A stretch of DNA of 47,234 nt from Pseudomonadota bacterium (GCA_021798115.1 JAJZYM010000013.1:1-47234), one strand, 5' to 3'. Positions 16,187-25,250 are shown, counted from the first letter of the stretch. Notes: generated by a model not told the origin, from the sequence alone. Translations and numbers: made by a program.

Positions 16187-16907
16187 GACTCTCACCTCGC
16201 CGCACGTTCAAAAACACCCAGACGACGACCACGACGACCGCCAGGAGAAGCCACTGGGCGGCATAGCCCCAGTGGCGCCAGGGCCCCATCCGTGTCCGGG
16301 GGACCCAGCGGCGAACGAATCCTCCCGGCTGATGCGGGCCGAGAAGGACGATGGCCGCCGGAAGCTGCACGCCGAGCCTGCGTTCGAGACCCGTACGGCG
16401 GGGGAAAAGAAGTTTTTGCGGCCAGCCCGACCCCGGCGGGTTGCGGCCGAGCCGGACCGCGGGGCGGGGCAGCCGACCCAGCACCCCGACCACCGTGCTC
16501 GACCCGGCGGGAGGAAGAAGCCGGCGGGCGGAGACGGCAGGCTCCCGGGCGGGGACCCAGCCTCTGTCCACGAGCACCCAACCGCCACTCAGCCGACGAA
16601 ACGGCGTCAGGACATCGTAGCCGTTGCGCCCCTGATTGTACATCTCCTCGATCAGGATCTCCCGGCGTGCGTCGTAGACGCCGTGGACGGCGACACGGCG
16701 GTAACGCCAGCGGGACCAGCTCGCCCGCCGTGGCCGCAATGTCCGCCACGGTTTCGCCGGAGCCCGGGCGGCCCGTTCGAGCCGAACCCTGTAGGCCGTC
16801 GCCTCTTCGGCCCTCCGGGCCTGCCAGAGGGCGAGAGCCAGGAAGAGAAGGACCAGGAGGACCGCCCCCAGCGTGGGCCAGAAACGGGGATGAAAGCACG
16901 GGCTCAT
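16179..16907 (-). CDS. SURF1 family cytochrome oxidase assembly protein
   Basis: 242 aa. It has the SURF1 layout: an N-terminal membrane helix (LGAVLLVLLFLALALWQ), a periplasmic domain with VHGVYDARREILIEE and GWVLVDRGWVPA, and a C-terminal membrane helix after HWGYAAQWLLLA. SURF1 helps insert heme A into subunit I. It begins the assembly-gene run and overlaps the SCO-like gene. No clear ribosome site precedes ATG 16907. Confidence 0.92.
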   Translation of the reverse strand: MSPCFHPRFWPTLGAVLLVLLFLALALWQARRAEEATAYRVRLERAARAPAKPWRTLRPRRASWSRWRYRRVAVHGVYDARREILIEEMYNQGRNGYDVLTPFRRLSGGWVLVDRGWVPAREPAVSARRLLPPAGSSTVVGVLGRLPRPAVRLGRNPPGSGWPQKLLFPRRTGLERRLGVQLPAAIVLLGPHQPGGFVRRWVPRTRMGPWRHWGYAAQWLLLAVVVVVVWVFLNVRRGESHD

Positions 16908-16977
16908 ACAGAATCAAGCCGAACGTGCTAGCCTGAGGCACCAGGAATGGCTGCGGACGCTCATCTCGAGGCATCCC

Positions 16978-17184
16978 GTGTTCAAGATCGTCATCGTGGG
17001 ACTCTTCATCGCGATCGTCCTCTCGCTGGCGAGCGCCCTGATCGCCCTTCTGCGAAACCGCGGCCGGGGAACCGCCACCGTGCGGGCGCTGACGTGGAGG
17101 GTCAGCCTCTCGTTGCTGCTCCTCTTCCTGCTCCTTCTCGGCTACCGGTTCGGCTGGATCCACCCCCACGCGCCCCCGCCCTGA
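16978..17184 (+). CDS. Twin-transmembrane protein (DUF2909 family)
   Basis: 68 aa from GTG 16978. There are two hydrophobic helices separated by a basic loop (IALLRNRGRGTATVRAL) and a short Pro/His tail (GWIHPHAPPP). DUF2909 proteins lie at this same place in cox clusters, on the opposite strand between cox3 and SURF1, and are thought to be involved in oxidase biogenesis without a proven role. Here the gene is likewise divergent from SURF1 and convergent with cox3. Confidence 0.8.
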   Translation: MFKIVIVGLFIAIVLSLASALIALLRNRGRGTATVRALTWRVSLSLLLLFLLLLGYRFGWIHPHAPPP

Positions 17185-17203
17185 GGTCGAAGGGCCGCTC
17201 GCT

Positions 17204-18088
17204 TCAGAGCCAATAAACGAAGACGAAAAGCCCAAGCCAAACGACGTCCACGAAGTGCCAGTACCAGCTCACCGCCTCAAAGGCGAAGTGATGCTCTTCG
17301 GTAAAGTGACCCTTGAGCAGACGCATCAGGATGACGGTGAGCATGATCACCCCAAGGGTGACGTGAAGACCGTGAAAGCCGGTCAGAATATAAAACGTCG
17401 CCCCGTAGATTCCGCTTCCCAACGTCATGTTGAAATGGGTGTAGGCGTGATGGTATTCGTGCGCCTGCATGCCGAGAAAGCTTGCCCCGAGAAGGATCGT
17501 CAAAAGCAGCATGATCTTGGAGAGCCCACGCTTGCCCGCTTTCAGCGCCCAGAGCGAGATGGTCACAGTAACGGCGCTCGTCAGAAGGATGAGCGTGTTG
17601 ATCGCCGGAATGCCCCACGCAGGCATCGGGTGAAACGCTCCCCCGACATGCGCCGGCCCGTTCGTCGGCCATACCGCGAGGAAGTGCGGCCAGAGGACGA
17701 CATGCGTAAAAAAGCTGTTGCTGGCACCGCCCAGCCAAGGGATCATGAACACCCGCTCGTAAAAGAGCGAGCCGAAGAAGGCGCCGAAGAACATGACCTC
17801 GGAAAAGATGAACCAGGCCATGGCCCAGCGGAAAGTGCGATCGACACGAGGGTTGTAAAGTCCCGATTCGCTCTCGTGGATCACGGTGCCGAACCAACCG
17901 GACTTCATCACGATCAGGAGGAGCGCACCTACGACCATGACGATCGGCCCCACGGGGGTCAGCCGATCGAGCCACAGGGCCGCACCGAGCATGAAGGCAA
18001 ACAGGCCGAGGGATCCGACGATGGGCCACGGGGCACTGTGCGGCAGATAGTAGGAGCCGGAGCCGGTGGAACTGGGATTGTGTGCCAT
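17204..18088 (-). CDS. ctaE: Cytochrome c oxidase subunit III
   Basis: 294 aa from ATG 18088. It has seven predicted helices with family landmarks PWPIVGSLGLF near the start, WFIFSEVMFFGAFFG, NTLILLTSAVT, AHEYHHA and GFHGLHVTLG, ending in WYWHFVDVVWLGLFVFVYWL. It stabilises the catalytic core and the proton-uptake side. GAGG lies about 11 nt upstream; the in-frame ATG at 18124 is less likely. It is the last gene of the cox2-cox1-small-cox3 operon. Confidence 0.95.
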   Translation of the reverse strand: MAHNPSSTGSGSYYLPHSAPWPIVGSLGLFAFMLGAALWLDRLTPVGPIVMVVGALLLIVMKSGWFGTVIHESESGLYNPRVDRTFRWAMAWFIFSEVMFFGAFFGSLFYERVFMIPWLGGASNSFFTHVVLWPHFLAVWPTNGPAHVGGAFHPMPAWGIPAINTLILLTSAVTVTISLWALKAGKRGLSKIMLLLTILLGASFLGMQAHEYHHAYTHFNMTLGSGIYGATFYILTGFHGLHVTLGVIMLTVILMRLLKGHFTEEHHFAFEAVSWYWHFVDVVWLGLFVFVYWL

Positions 18089-18161
18089 CGTCGTTCTGTC
18101 CTCGAGCGTGTCTGTCAAAGCCAAGATTCCGCACCGCGGAAGGCGCGGGCCGCGAGCACCA

Positions 18162-18290
18162 TCATCGCACCAAGTAACCGGCGAGATAGTACATGAAATA
18201 CATCAGGAGGGAAAAGGCGGCCAGCCCGACAGCCAGCCGCCGGATGCGCCGCGCGCGTCTCGGTTCATCCCCTCCGTTCTCCTCGTGCAC
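18162..18290 (-). CDS. Small single-helix membrane protein between cox1 and cox3
   Basis: 42 aa from GTG 18290, 17 bp after the cox1 stop. A charged basic N-terminus (GGDEPRRARRIRR) is followed by one hydrophobic helix (LAVGLAAFSLLMYFMYYLAG). Its size, topology and place match the short oxidase assembly proteins found after cox1 in many proteobacteria. It might instead be the residue of a lost cox11 gene, which normally occupies this spot. The ribosome site is weak, so the exact start is uncertain. Confidence 0.6.
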   Translation of the reverse strand: MHEENGGDEPRRARRIRRLAVGLAAFSLLMYFMYYLAGYLVR

Positions 18291-18307
18291 CTCGTTCGCG
18301 CACCGGC

Positions 18308-19888
18308 TCAGGCGATCTCGGGCGGGGTGGAGAAGCTGTGGTACGGCGCCGGTGAGGGCAGGGTCCATTCAAGACCGCGGGCCCCCTCCCAGGCACGGGC
18401 CTCAGCCTTCTTGCCGGCGCGGACGCAGGAGAAAATGACCGCGACAAAGATGAGCTGGGAGAGACCGAAGACGAATCCGCCGATGCTCACCACCATGTTG
18501 AGGTTGGCAAACTGCAGCGGATAATCAGGAATGCGTCGCGGCATCCCCGCCAGACCCAAGAAGTGCATCGGGAAATACAGCACGTTGGCGGCTATGGCGC
18601 TCAGCCAGAAGTGGGTTTTGCCCCAGAACTCGTTGTACATGTGCCCGGTCCACTTCGGCAACCAGTAGTAGACCGCGGCCATGATGGCAAAGACCGCCCC
18701 GGTCACGAGGACATAATGGAAGTGGGCGACGACGAAGTAGCTGTTGTTGTATTGAAAGTCGGCCGGAACGAGGGCCAGCATCACGCCCGAGAATCCCCCG
18801 ATGGTGAAGAGCACGATGAACGCAACCGCGAACAGCATCGGTGTCTCGAACGTGAGTGAACCCTTCCACATGGTCGCGACCCAGTTGAAGATCTTGATGC
18901 CCGTCGGGACCGCGATCAGCATGGTCGAAAACATGAAGAAGAGGTCAGCAGCCACCGGCATGCCCACCACAAACATGTGGTGACCCCAAACGATGAAGGA
19001 GAGGAAAGCGATCGACGCAAGCGCGTAAACCATCGAGCGGTAGCCGAAAATGGGCTTGCGCGAAAAGGTCGGAATGATCTCCGAGATGATCCCAAACGCC
19101 GGCAGGATCATGATGTACACCTCGGGATGCCCGAAGAACCAAAAGACGTGCTCCCAGAGAATCGGCGAGCCGCCTCCGGCAACGCTGAAGAAGTGTGTGC
19201 CGAAGTAGCGGTCGAGGAGTTGCATGGTCACGCCTCCGGCGAGGACCGGCATCACCGCAATGAGAAGGTAAGCGGTGATGAGCCAAGCCCAGACGAAGAG
19301 CGGCATCTTCATGAGCGTCATCCCGGGCGCACGCATGTTGAGGATGGTGGCGATGATGTTGATCGCTCCCATCACCGAGGAGATCCCCATGAGATGGATG
19401 GCGAAAATCATGAACGGGAATCCGTAACCAAGCTGGAGATTGAACGGCACGTACATCGTCCAGCCACCCTGGGGGCCGCCTCCCGGAAGGAAGAGAGTGA
19501 TGAGGAGCAGCGTAAAGGCAAAGGGCAGGATCCAGAAGCTCCAGTTGTTGAGCCGCGGCAGGGCCATGTCCGGAGCCCCGATCATCATCGGAATCATCCA
19601 GTTGGCCAACCCCACGAACGCGGGCATCACCGCCCCGAAGATCATGATGAGCCCGTGCATGGTCGCCATCTGGTTGAAGAAGAGCGGCGTGACGAGCTGC
19701 ATGTCGGGACGGAACAGCTGGGCACGGATGACCATCGCCATCGCACCGCCCACGAAGAACATGATCAGGCTCAGAACGAGGTACATCGTCCCGATATCCT
19801 TGTGGTTCGTGGTTGTGATCCAACGCATGAGACCGCGCGGGGGAGCGTGTTCCGCGGCGTGGTCGTGGGCCAGGGCTTCGCTGCTCAT
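18308..19888 (-). CDS. ctaD: Cytochrome c oxidase subunit I (aa3-type, A1 family)
   Basis: 526 aa with 12 predicted helices. Heme a ligands are His78 and His391; the heme a3 ligand is His389. The CuB ligands are His254, His303 and His304, and Tyr258 is placed for the His-Tyr cross-link (GHPEVY). D-channel Asp107 and Glu256 and K-channel Lys332 (PTGIKIF) are present, so it is an A1-type proton pump. The usual HD pair before YVVAHFHYV, which binds Mg/Mn, is replaced by Asn381-Asn382 (QYNNSYFVVAHFHYV). ATG 19888 is preceded by GGAG at 9-nt spacing. Confidence 0.96.
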   Translation of the reverse strand: MSSEALAHDHAAEHAPPRGLMRWITTTNHKDIGTMYLVLSLIMFFVGGAMAMVIRAQLFRPDMQLVTPLFFNQMATMHGLIMIFGAVMPAFVGLANWMIPMMIGAPDMALPRLNNWSFWILPFAFTLLLITLFLPGGGPQGGWTMYVPFNLQLGYGFPFMIFAIHLMGISSVMGAINIIATILNMRAPGMTLMKMPLFVWAWLITAYLLIAVMPVLAGGVTMQLLDRYFGTHFFSVAGGGSPILWEHVFWFFGHPEVYIMILPAFGIISEIIPTFSRKPIFGYRSMVYALASIAFLSFIVWGHHMFVVGMPVAADLFFMFSTMLIAVPTGIKIFNWVATMWKGSLTFETPMLFAVAFIVLFTIGGFSGVMLALVPADFQYNNSYFVVAHFHYVLVTGAVFAIMAAVYYWLPKWTGHMYNEFWGKTHFWLSAIAANVLYFPMHFLGLAGMPRRIPDYPLQFANLNMVVSIGGFVFGLSQLIFVAVIFSCVRAGKKAEARAWEGARGLEWTLPSPAPYHSFSTPPEIA

Positions 19889-19993
19889 GGAAGATGTCTC
19901 CGCAGACGATGTTGAGAAGGGTCGAAGGGTGCGCGCACCACGGGGACGCGGGCTCCGTTCACGGGGAGGGAAGCGGACGTCACGGGCACGGGC

Positions 19994-20854
19994 TCAGAGT
20001 CCGAGGGGGTGCGGGGGAAAATCGCCTTGCCCCGGTCCTTGATGCGTGGCGCGCCAGTGATGGACCCACGCCAGGAATTGCTTCGGAGGCTTGGCCACCA
20101 CCACGATCGGCATGTAGCCATGCCCCCATCCGCAGATCTGGTTGCAGGCCCCGCGGTACACGCCCGGCTTGAGGACCTTGATCCACATCGCGTTGATCAG
20201 GCCGGGATTGCCGTCGATCTGGAGGCCAAACGCCGGCACCCACCACGCATGGATGACGTCACCTCCCGTCACGAGAAGACGGATCTTCTCCCCCGTGGGC
20301 ACCACCATGGGGTGGGTGACGGAGCGAAGGTAGTGTGGAACCGCGTACGGCGAGAGATGGCGTCCGTACTGGACAGCGGCCAAGGACGAATTGGAAAGCC
20401 GGCTGTAGACGTTGATGCCGTAGCGGGGATAGGTGTAGCGCCACAGCCACTGGTAACCGGTGATGCGCACGGTGAGTTGCGAGTGACGGAGGTTCTCCAT
20501 GCGCAGGAGAAGACGTGCCGCCGGCACCGCCAGGATGACGAGAATGAAAAAGGGAAGGATCGTCCAGACGATCTCGAAAACGGTGTTCTCATGAAACTTG
20601 GCCGGCACGGGATGACGGGAGCGCCGGTGAAAGATGACGGAATAAAAGATGAGGCCGAAGACGATGACCCCGATGCCGCACATCATCCAGAACGCCAACA
20701 TGTGCAGCCGGTAGACGGCGTGGCTGATGGGCGTGACCCCGTAAGGCAGGTTGTATTCGCTCGCCGCCCGGGCCGGAGCGGCGAGGACAGCCGCACTCAG
20801 AAGAGCCCCCAGGATCGTCAGGCTTCCAGCAATCGCTCGTCGTCTCGTCACCAT
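19994..20854 (-). CDS. ctaC: Cytochrome c oxidase subunit II
   Basis: 286 aa. ATG 20854 was chosen because GAGG lies 6 nt upstream and a clean signal peptide follows (RRRAIAG...APARA). Two membrane helices (about 52-75 and 92-112) precede the periplasmic CuA cupredoxin domain. The aromatic patch is YQWLWRYTY. CuA ligands are His202, Cys237, Cys241, His245 and Met248 (RGACNQICGWGHGYMP). The residue between the cysteines that is normally Glu, whose side chain binds Mg, is Gln239. There is no fused cytochrome c domain. The upstream in-frame TTG 20884 overlaps the DUF2244 stop and is less likely. Confidence 0.95.
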   Translation of the reverse strand: MVTRRRAIAGSLTILGALLSAAVLAAPARAASEYNLPYGVTPISHAVYRLHMLAFWMMCGIGVIVFGLIFYSVIFHRRSRHPVPAKFHENTVFEIVWTILPFFILVILAVPAARLLLRMENLRHSQLTVRITGYQWLWRYTYPRYGINVYSRLSNSSLAAVQYGRHLSPYAVPHYLRSVTHPMVVPTGEKIRLLVTGGDVIHAWWVPAFGLQIDGNPGLINAMWIKVLKPGVYRGACNQICGWGHGYMPIVVVAKPPKQFLAWVHHWRATHQGPGQGDFPPHPLGL

Positions 20855-20880
20855 CGTGCGCCTCGTCGCGTTCGAAATGT

Positions 20881-21468
20881 TCAATCAGGCCACCGACGGT
20901 CGGGCGCGTAGACGGTCGGCCCCAGAAGAACCGTGAGACGGCGGGCGAGCGCCCCCCGCTCCTCTTCGCTGAGGCAGGCTCCGATTTCGCAGCCGCGCTG
21001 CTTCTCGGTGAGCCACAACCGTGTGCGTTCTCCTCCCCCTCCGGGGAGGGCCGTGCGCACCGTACGTGTCCAGTAGCGGGTGAATTCTACGACGATTTCG
21101 GGCCGCCCGTAGCCCCGCTCGAGCCGCACGCGATCCCCCTCGATACGAATGACCTCCCGGTAGCGGCTCATGCGACGAAGAGCGAGAAGACAAAGAGCAA
21201 GACCAAAGAGCTCGAGCAGCGCAAAGACCAGGACGGGCCACATACCCCAGCCCAGGGTAAAAACCAGGGCAAGAAGCAGGGCGGCGGCACCGACGGCACC
21301 CCAGAGCAGGAGACTTCCGGGGGCGCCGAGATGGTGCGCCGAGCGCACGACAATCAGGGACGACGGGGAGGGGGAGGAAGCGATGGACACTGACTGGTTC
21401 GGAAGAGATCCCGGGTCCGTGCCATCGTAGTCCGCCGCCTTGCCCGACTGCAAGCCATATTCCATCAT
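20881..21468 (-). CDS. DUF2244 membrane protein
   Basis: 195 aa from ATG 21468, which is 11 bp after the bioD stop. Two adjacent hydrophobic helices (SLLLWGAVGAAALLLALVFTLG and WPVLVFALLELFGLALCLLAL) are followed by a soluble basic domain (RIEGDRVRLERGYG, FTRYWTRT, TRLWLTEKQRGCEIGACL). This is the DUF2244 layout. Members often sit next to cox genes, but their function is unknown. It links the biotin genes to the cox operon. In-frame starts at 21483 (GTG, overlapping the bioD stop) and 21504 are also possible. Confidence 0.75.
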   Translation of the reverse strand: MMEYGLQSGKAADYDGTDPGSLPNQSVSIASSPSPSSLIVVRSAHHLGAPGSLLLWGAVGAAALLLALVFTLGWGMWPVLVFALLELFGLALCLLALRRMSRYREVIRIEGDRVRLERGYGRPEIVVEFTRYWTRTVRTALPGGGGERTRLWLTEKQRGCEIGACLSEEERGALARRLTVLLGPTVYAPDRRWPD

Positions 21469-21479
21469 CGGCGGGAGCG

Positions 21480-22181
21480 TCACGACCGGGCCATGGTCGC
21501 GCACCGGAGCCAGGATTCAAGGACCGAAGCGCTCAGGAGGCCGTCGTCGTCGGCCACCTCGCCCGCGTACGGCTGCTCCCAAAGAAGCGGCCCTGCCAGG
21601 CGCCGCCTCAGAGTTTCCCGGTTGCCCGCGGCGTCCAGGAGGTCGGGATCGACACGATTGGCCACCCAGGCCCAGGAGACATCGAGGCGCTCGAGCGCCT
21701 CCGCCGTCAGGAGTGCGTGGTTGAGACAACCCAGCCGCAAGCCGACAACCAGGAGAACGGGACAGCCGAGGGCCCGAACGAGATCGCCCAAGTCTTCCGT
21801 TTCGTTGAGCGGCACGCGTAGCCCCCCGACGCCCTCCACCACGAGGAGATCGCACAGCGGTTCGAAGACCCGAATGTGTTCGATCAGCGGAGCGACCGCA
21901 AGCCGGACCCCCACCCTCGCGGCGGCGAGATGCGGCGCCATCGGCTCGAGGAAGCAGAAAGGATTGACCGACGCGTAGGGCAACGCCACCGTGGCCAACT
22001 CCTGCAGGCGCAGAGCGTCGTCGTTGCGCAGGCCTTCGCCGGTCGTGTCCGCTCCCGTCGCCAGGGGCTTGAGGCCCACGGTCCGCAGTCCGCACGCACG
22101 CCCCCAGCGGAGAAGGGCGGAGGACACGCGGGTCTTGCCGATGCCGGTGTCGGTCCCGGTGACGAAAAGAGTGAGACTCAC
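21480..22181 (-). CDS. bioD: Dethiobiotin synthetase
   Basis: 233 aa. The P-loop at the N-terminus is GTDTGIGKT. KPLATGAD and VVEGVGGLRVPLNE match the substrate and Mg-binding segments of BioD. It closes the ureido ring of dethiobiotin from DAPA, CO2 and ATP. Its start overlaps the end of bioC by 4 bp. It is the last biotin gene before DUF2244 and the cox operon. Confidence 0.95.
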   Translation of the reverse strand: MSLTLFVTGTDTGIGKTRVSSALLRWGRACGLRTVGLKPLATGADTTGEGLRNDDALRLQELATVALPYASVNPFCFLEPMAPHLAAARVGVRLAVAPLIEHIRVFEPLCDLLVVEGVGGLRVPLNETEDLGDLVRALGCPVLLVVGLRLGCLNHALLTAEALERLDVSWAWVANRVDPDLLDAAGNRETLRRRLAGPLLWEQPYAGEVADDDGLLSASVLESWLRCATMARS

Positions 22182-23002
22182 GAACCTGTCTCACGCCAGC
22201 GGACCGCCGGCACCCAGGCGAGCCCGTAGATCACCTCGAAGGTGGCGGGAAGCCCTTCCCCCGGACGGCGCTCGGCTTCGGACGCCGCCTCAAGCTTCTT
22301 CCAGTAGCTTCTCCCCCCGAGAGCACGGGGGCGATCACGACGGTGGTTCGTGGCTCCGAGCCCGCGCAGGCCACCGAGAAGTGCACGAAGATCCGGGTAG
22401 AGAATCTCAATGTGGCTCACATCGAGGACCGGTTCGGCAAATCCCGCCTCGACCAGGAGATCACCGACGACATGCATGTCGGGGAAGGACAAGACGTGCT
22501 CCGCTGTGTCCACCCGTGCAAAAAGACGCCGGAGTTCAACGAGGGTGTCGGGCCCGAGGGTGGCGAAGAGAAACGGCGCACGCGGACGAAGCACTCGGCG
22601 AATCTCGGCCAAAGCCGAAGGGAGTTCGTCGATCCACTGGAGCAGAAGAGCGCTCACCACGAGATCGAAACACGCCTCTCGAAACGGAAGAGCTCGGGCG
22701 TCGGCGCCGAGACAGTGCACCTTGTCTTCCCCCCTGCGCCCGCCCGCCAGCATCGACCACGACCAGTCGAGCGCCACGGCCACAGCCTCCGGGTGGCGGT
22801 CCCGAAGAGCACGAGCGAGGTCCCCCGGTCCCGAGCCGAGATCGAGAAAAGCCGCCGGCTCGATTTTGAGCCAGCCCAGCCTGTCGAGCAGATCGGCGCG
22901 GACGGCACGCTGGAGCACATCGTGCTTCCCGTATTCCCCGGCAGCGCTGTCAAAAGCCCGGCGGACACGGTCCGCATCGAGACCGGAGGAGCGGGACTCC
23001 AT
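22178..23002 (-). CDS. bioC: Malonyl-ACP O-methyltransferase BioC
   Basis: 274 aa. The N-terminus VRRAFDSAAGEYGKHDVLQRAV is typical of BioC. SAM motif I is LDLGSGPGDLARAL, and the LRPRAPFLFATLGPDTLVELR segment matches the BioC signature. It methylates malonyl-ACP to start pimelate synthesis. ATG 23002 lies 5 bp after the bioF stop; the frame is also open to 23038, but those residues overlap bioF and look non-native. Confidence 0.93.
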   Translation of the reverse strand: MESRSSGLDADRVRRAFDSAAGEYGKHDVLQRAVRADLLDRLGWLKIEPAAFLDLGSGPGDLARALRDRHPEAVAVALDWSWSMLAGGRRGEDKVHCLGADARALPFREACFDLVVSALLLQWIDELPSALAEIRRVLRPRAPFLFATLGPDTLVELRRLFARVDTAEHVLSFPDMHVVGDLLVEAGFAEPVLDVSHIEILYPDLRALLGGLRGLGATNHRRDRPRALGGRSYWKKLEAASEAERRPGEGLPATFEVIYGLAWVPAVRWRETGS

Positions 23003-23007
23003 GGGGA

Positions 23008-24198
23008 TCAGGGCTCGGGCCTGCCGACCGCAGCCCACGACGCGGCCAACGCGTCCAGGAGGCCGACGACCTCCCGTTCTTCGTGAAGCGCCGAAAGGCT
23101 CACCCTGAGGCGCGACGTCCCCGGCGGAACGGTGGGTGGCCGTACGGCCGGAACGTAATACCCCGCCTGCCGCAAACGGTCACTCAGGGCGAGCGCCCGA
23201 TCGGGGGGGCCCACGACGAGAGGCTGGATCGGGCCCTGGGCGTTCGGAACCGGCAGTCCCCGCTCGCGGAGACCGCGGCGAAAGCGCGCGACATGAGCCC
23301 AGAGGCGGCGGCGCCTCCATGACTCCGTCCGCACCAGCACCAGAGCTTCGCACGCCGTCTCACAGAGAGCGGGCGGAAGCGCCGTGGTGAAGAGCGCGGT
23401 CCGGGCTTTCTGTGCGAGGGTCTCGATGATCGTCTCGCTTCCGGCGACAAACGCTCCCAAAACCCCCACGGCCTTGCCCAGCGTAGCCACGTAGAGGGGA
23501 ATATCGTCCGTGCCCCAGCCTCCTTCGGCAAGACAGCCCCCGCCGTCCGGGCCGAGCACCCCGAAACCGTGCGCATCATCGACCGCGAGGACCGCTCCGG
23601 CCGACCGCGCGCAGGCGACCAGCTCCGGGAGCGGCGCTCGGTCGCCTTCCATGCTGAACACCGATTCACTCACAATCAGAGGCTGTCCCGCCACCTCACG
23701 TGCGGTCGCGAGCAGGCGGGCGAGAGCGTGCATGTCACCGTGCGGATAACGCACGAGACGCGCGTCGGCGAGGCGTGCCGCGTCGAGGATCGAGGCGTGG
23801 TCGAGACGGTCGGCGTAGACCCGTCGGCCACGAGGCACAAAAGCCCCGAGGAGACCGAGGTTGGCCATGTATCCGGTGGAGAAGACGAGCGCGCGCGGGC
23901 GGCCGACCGCGCGCGCCAAAGCCCCTTCGAGTCCGGCTTGGGCCTCGCTGTACCCCCCGAGGGTGGCGGCGGCGCCTGCCCCAACCCCCCAGCGGCGGGC
24001 GGCGCGGGCGAGCGTGCGGGCAAGGCGCGGATCGGTGGCGAGACCGAGATAGTCGTTGCTGGCAAAACCGACGAGCCGGCGTCCACCGATCCGGATCCAC
24101 GGCAGGCGTGCGGGCCCGCGCGCCTCCCGCCGTCGGAGAAGACCGGCCTCAAGGCGCTCGGCGATCTCCTGCCGACACCGTTCCTCGAGGAGGTTCAC
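23008..24198 (-). CDS. bioF: 8-amino-7-oxononanoate synthase
   Basis: 396 aa from GTG 24198, which overlaps the bioB stop by 4 bp. It is an alpha-oxoamine synthase with PLP. NDYLGLA lies at the N-terminus, [10 protein letters not shown] in the middle, the PLP Asp in [11 protein letters not shown], and the Schiff-base Lys in [10 protein letters not shown]. It condenses pimeloyl-ACP with L-alanine. No bioH is present between bioF and bioC. Confidence 0.95.
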   Translation of the reverse strand: MNLLEERCRQEIAERLEAGLLRRREARGPARLPWIRIGGRRLVGFASNDYLGLATDPRLARTLARAARRWGVGAGAAATLGGYSEAQAGLEGALARAVGRPRALVFSTGYMANLGLLGAFVPRGRRVYADRLDHASILDAARLADARLVRYPHGDMHALARLLATAREVAGQPLIVSESVFSMEGDRAPLPELVACARSAGAVLAVDDAHGFGVLGPDGGGCLAEGGWGTDDIPLYVATLGKAVGVLGAFVAGSETIIETLAQKARTALFTTALPPALCETACEALVLVRTESWRRRRLWAHVARFRRGLRERGLPVPNAQGPIQPLVVGPPDRALALSDRLRQAGYYVPAVRPPTVPPGTSRLRVSLSALHEEREVVGLLDALAASWAAVGRPEP

Positions 24199-25184
24199 GG
24201 CAAGGCAGCAGGCGGCTCCGGGCGGATCCCGAGCCGCTCGAAGAGCTTGAGATCCTCGCCACACTCAGGGTTGGGCGTGGTGAGCAGACGCTCACCGAAA
24301 AAGATGGAATTTGCGCCGGCAAAAAAACACAGCGCCTGAAGTTCGGCGGACATCGCCCTCCGACCGGCCGAAAGACGAACGTGCGCGGCAGGCATGAGCA
24401 GACGCGCGACGGCAACCGTGCGCACAAAATCGAGGGGATCGATCGGCGGAAGACCGTGCAGCGGGGTTCCCTCGACCTGGACGAGCTCGTTGATGGGCAC
24501 ACTCTCGGGGGGGGGATCGAGGGAGGCCAGGGTGCGCAGCATGGCCACCCGGTCCGCGACGCTCTCGCCCATGCCGACGATCCCGCCCGAGCAGACCTTG
24601 AGACCCGCCGCGCGGACGTGCGCGAGAGTCTCGAGCCGGTCTTCGTAGCGGCGGGTCGTCACCACCTGTGTGTAGTACTCGGCCGAGGTGTCGAGGTTGT
24701 GGTTGTAATAGTCGAGCCCGGCCGCCGCCAACCGCCGGGCTTGCTCCTCCCGCAGGAGCCCGAGGGTCGCGCAGGTCTCGAGTCCTTCGGCCTTGACCGC
24801 CTCGATCATGCCGGCAATCTTCTCGAGATCACGGTCGCGCGGGCCGCGGTAAGCCGCGCCCATGCAAAAACGGGTCGCGCCCGCTTGCCGGGCGGCACGC
24901 GCCTCCCGGCGTACGTCCTCGACGTCCATGAGTTCGTCACGGCCGACCGTGGTGTGGTAGTGGGCGCTCTGTGAGCAGTAACGGCAATCCTCGGGACAGC
25001 CTCCGGTCTTGATGCTGAGAAGGGTGCTCACCTGCACCGCGTTCGGATCGAAATGACGGCGGTGGACCGTGTGCGCCTCAAAGAGAAGATCGTTCAACGG
25101 ACGGGCGTAGAGGGCTTCGACTTCGGCCTGGGTCGGAATCGGCCGCGGGGAGGACGGAGAGGAAGACGGCAGGGAAGAGACCAT
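24195..25184 (-). CDS. bioB: Biotin synthase
   Basis: 329 aa from ATG 25184. The radical-SAM cluster motif is [11 protein letters not shown]. Other BioB landmarks are [37 protein letters not shown] and RLSAGR. It inserts sulfur into dethiobiotin, with [2Fe-2S] as the sulfur donor. It is the first gene of bioBFCD, about 60 nt from a predicted promoter overlapped by a BirA-type palindrome. The ribosome site is weak. Confidence 0.95.
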   Translation of the reverse strand: MVSSLPSSSPSSPRPIPTQAEVEALYARPLNDLLFEAHTVHRRHFDPNAVQVSTLLSIKTGGCPEDCRYCSQSAHYHTTVGRDELMDVEDVRREARAARQAGATRFCMGAAYRGPRDRDLEKIAGMIEAVKAEGLETCATLGLLREEQARRLAAAGLDYYNHNLDTSAEYYTQVVTTRRYEDRLETLAHVRAAGLKVCSGGIVGMGESVADRVAMLRTLASLDPPPESVPINELVQVEGTPLHGLPPIDPLDFVRTVAVARLLMPAAHVRLSAGRRAMSAELQALCFFAGANSIFFGERLLTTPNPECGEDLKLFERLGIRPEPPAALP

Positions 25185-25250
25185 GGGCAGGGATCCAGAG
25201 CAAACCGTTGAGAGAGACGGGTGAGGTCGTGCGAGCCTCCCCCTCCTCAA

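Noticed and set aside
19928-19939. Perfect palindrome GGTGCGCGCACC between cox2 and cox1
   Set aside because: It is short, GC-only apart from one pair, lies inside an operon gap and has no T run; I cannot support a function.
24507-24515. G9 run in bioB as a phase-variable tract
   Set aside because: It encodes a Pro triplet (LDPPPES) in a family-consistent place; 8-9 base G or C runs recur by chance in this GC-rich sequence.
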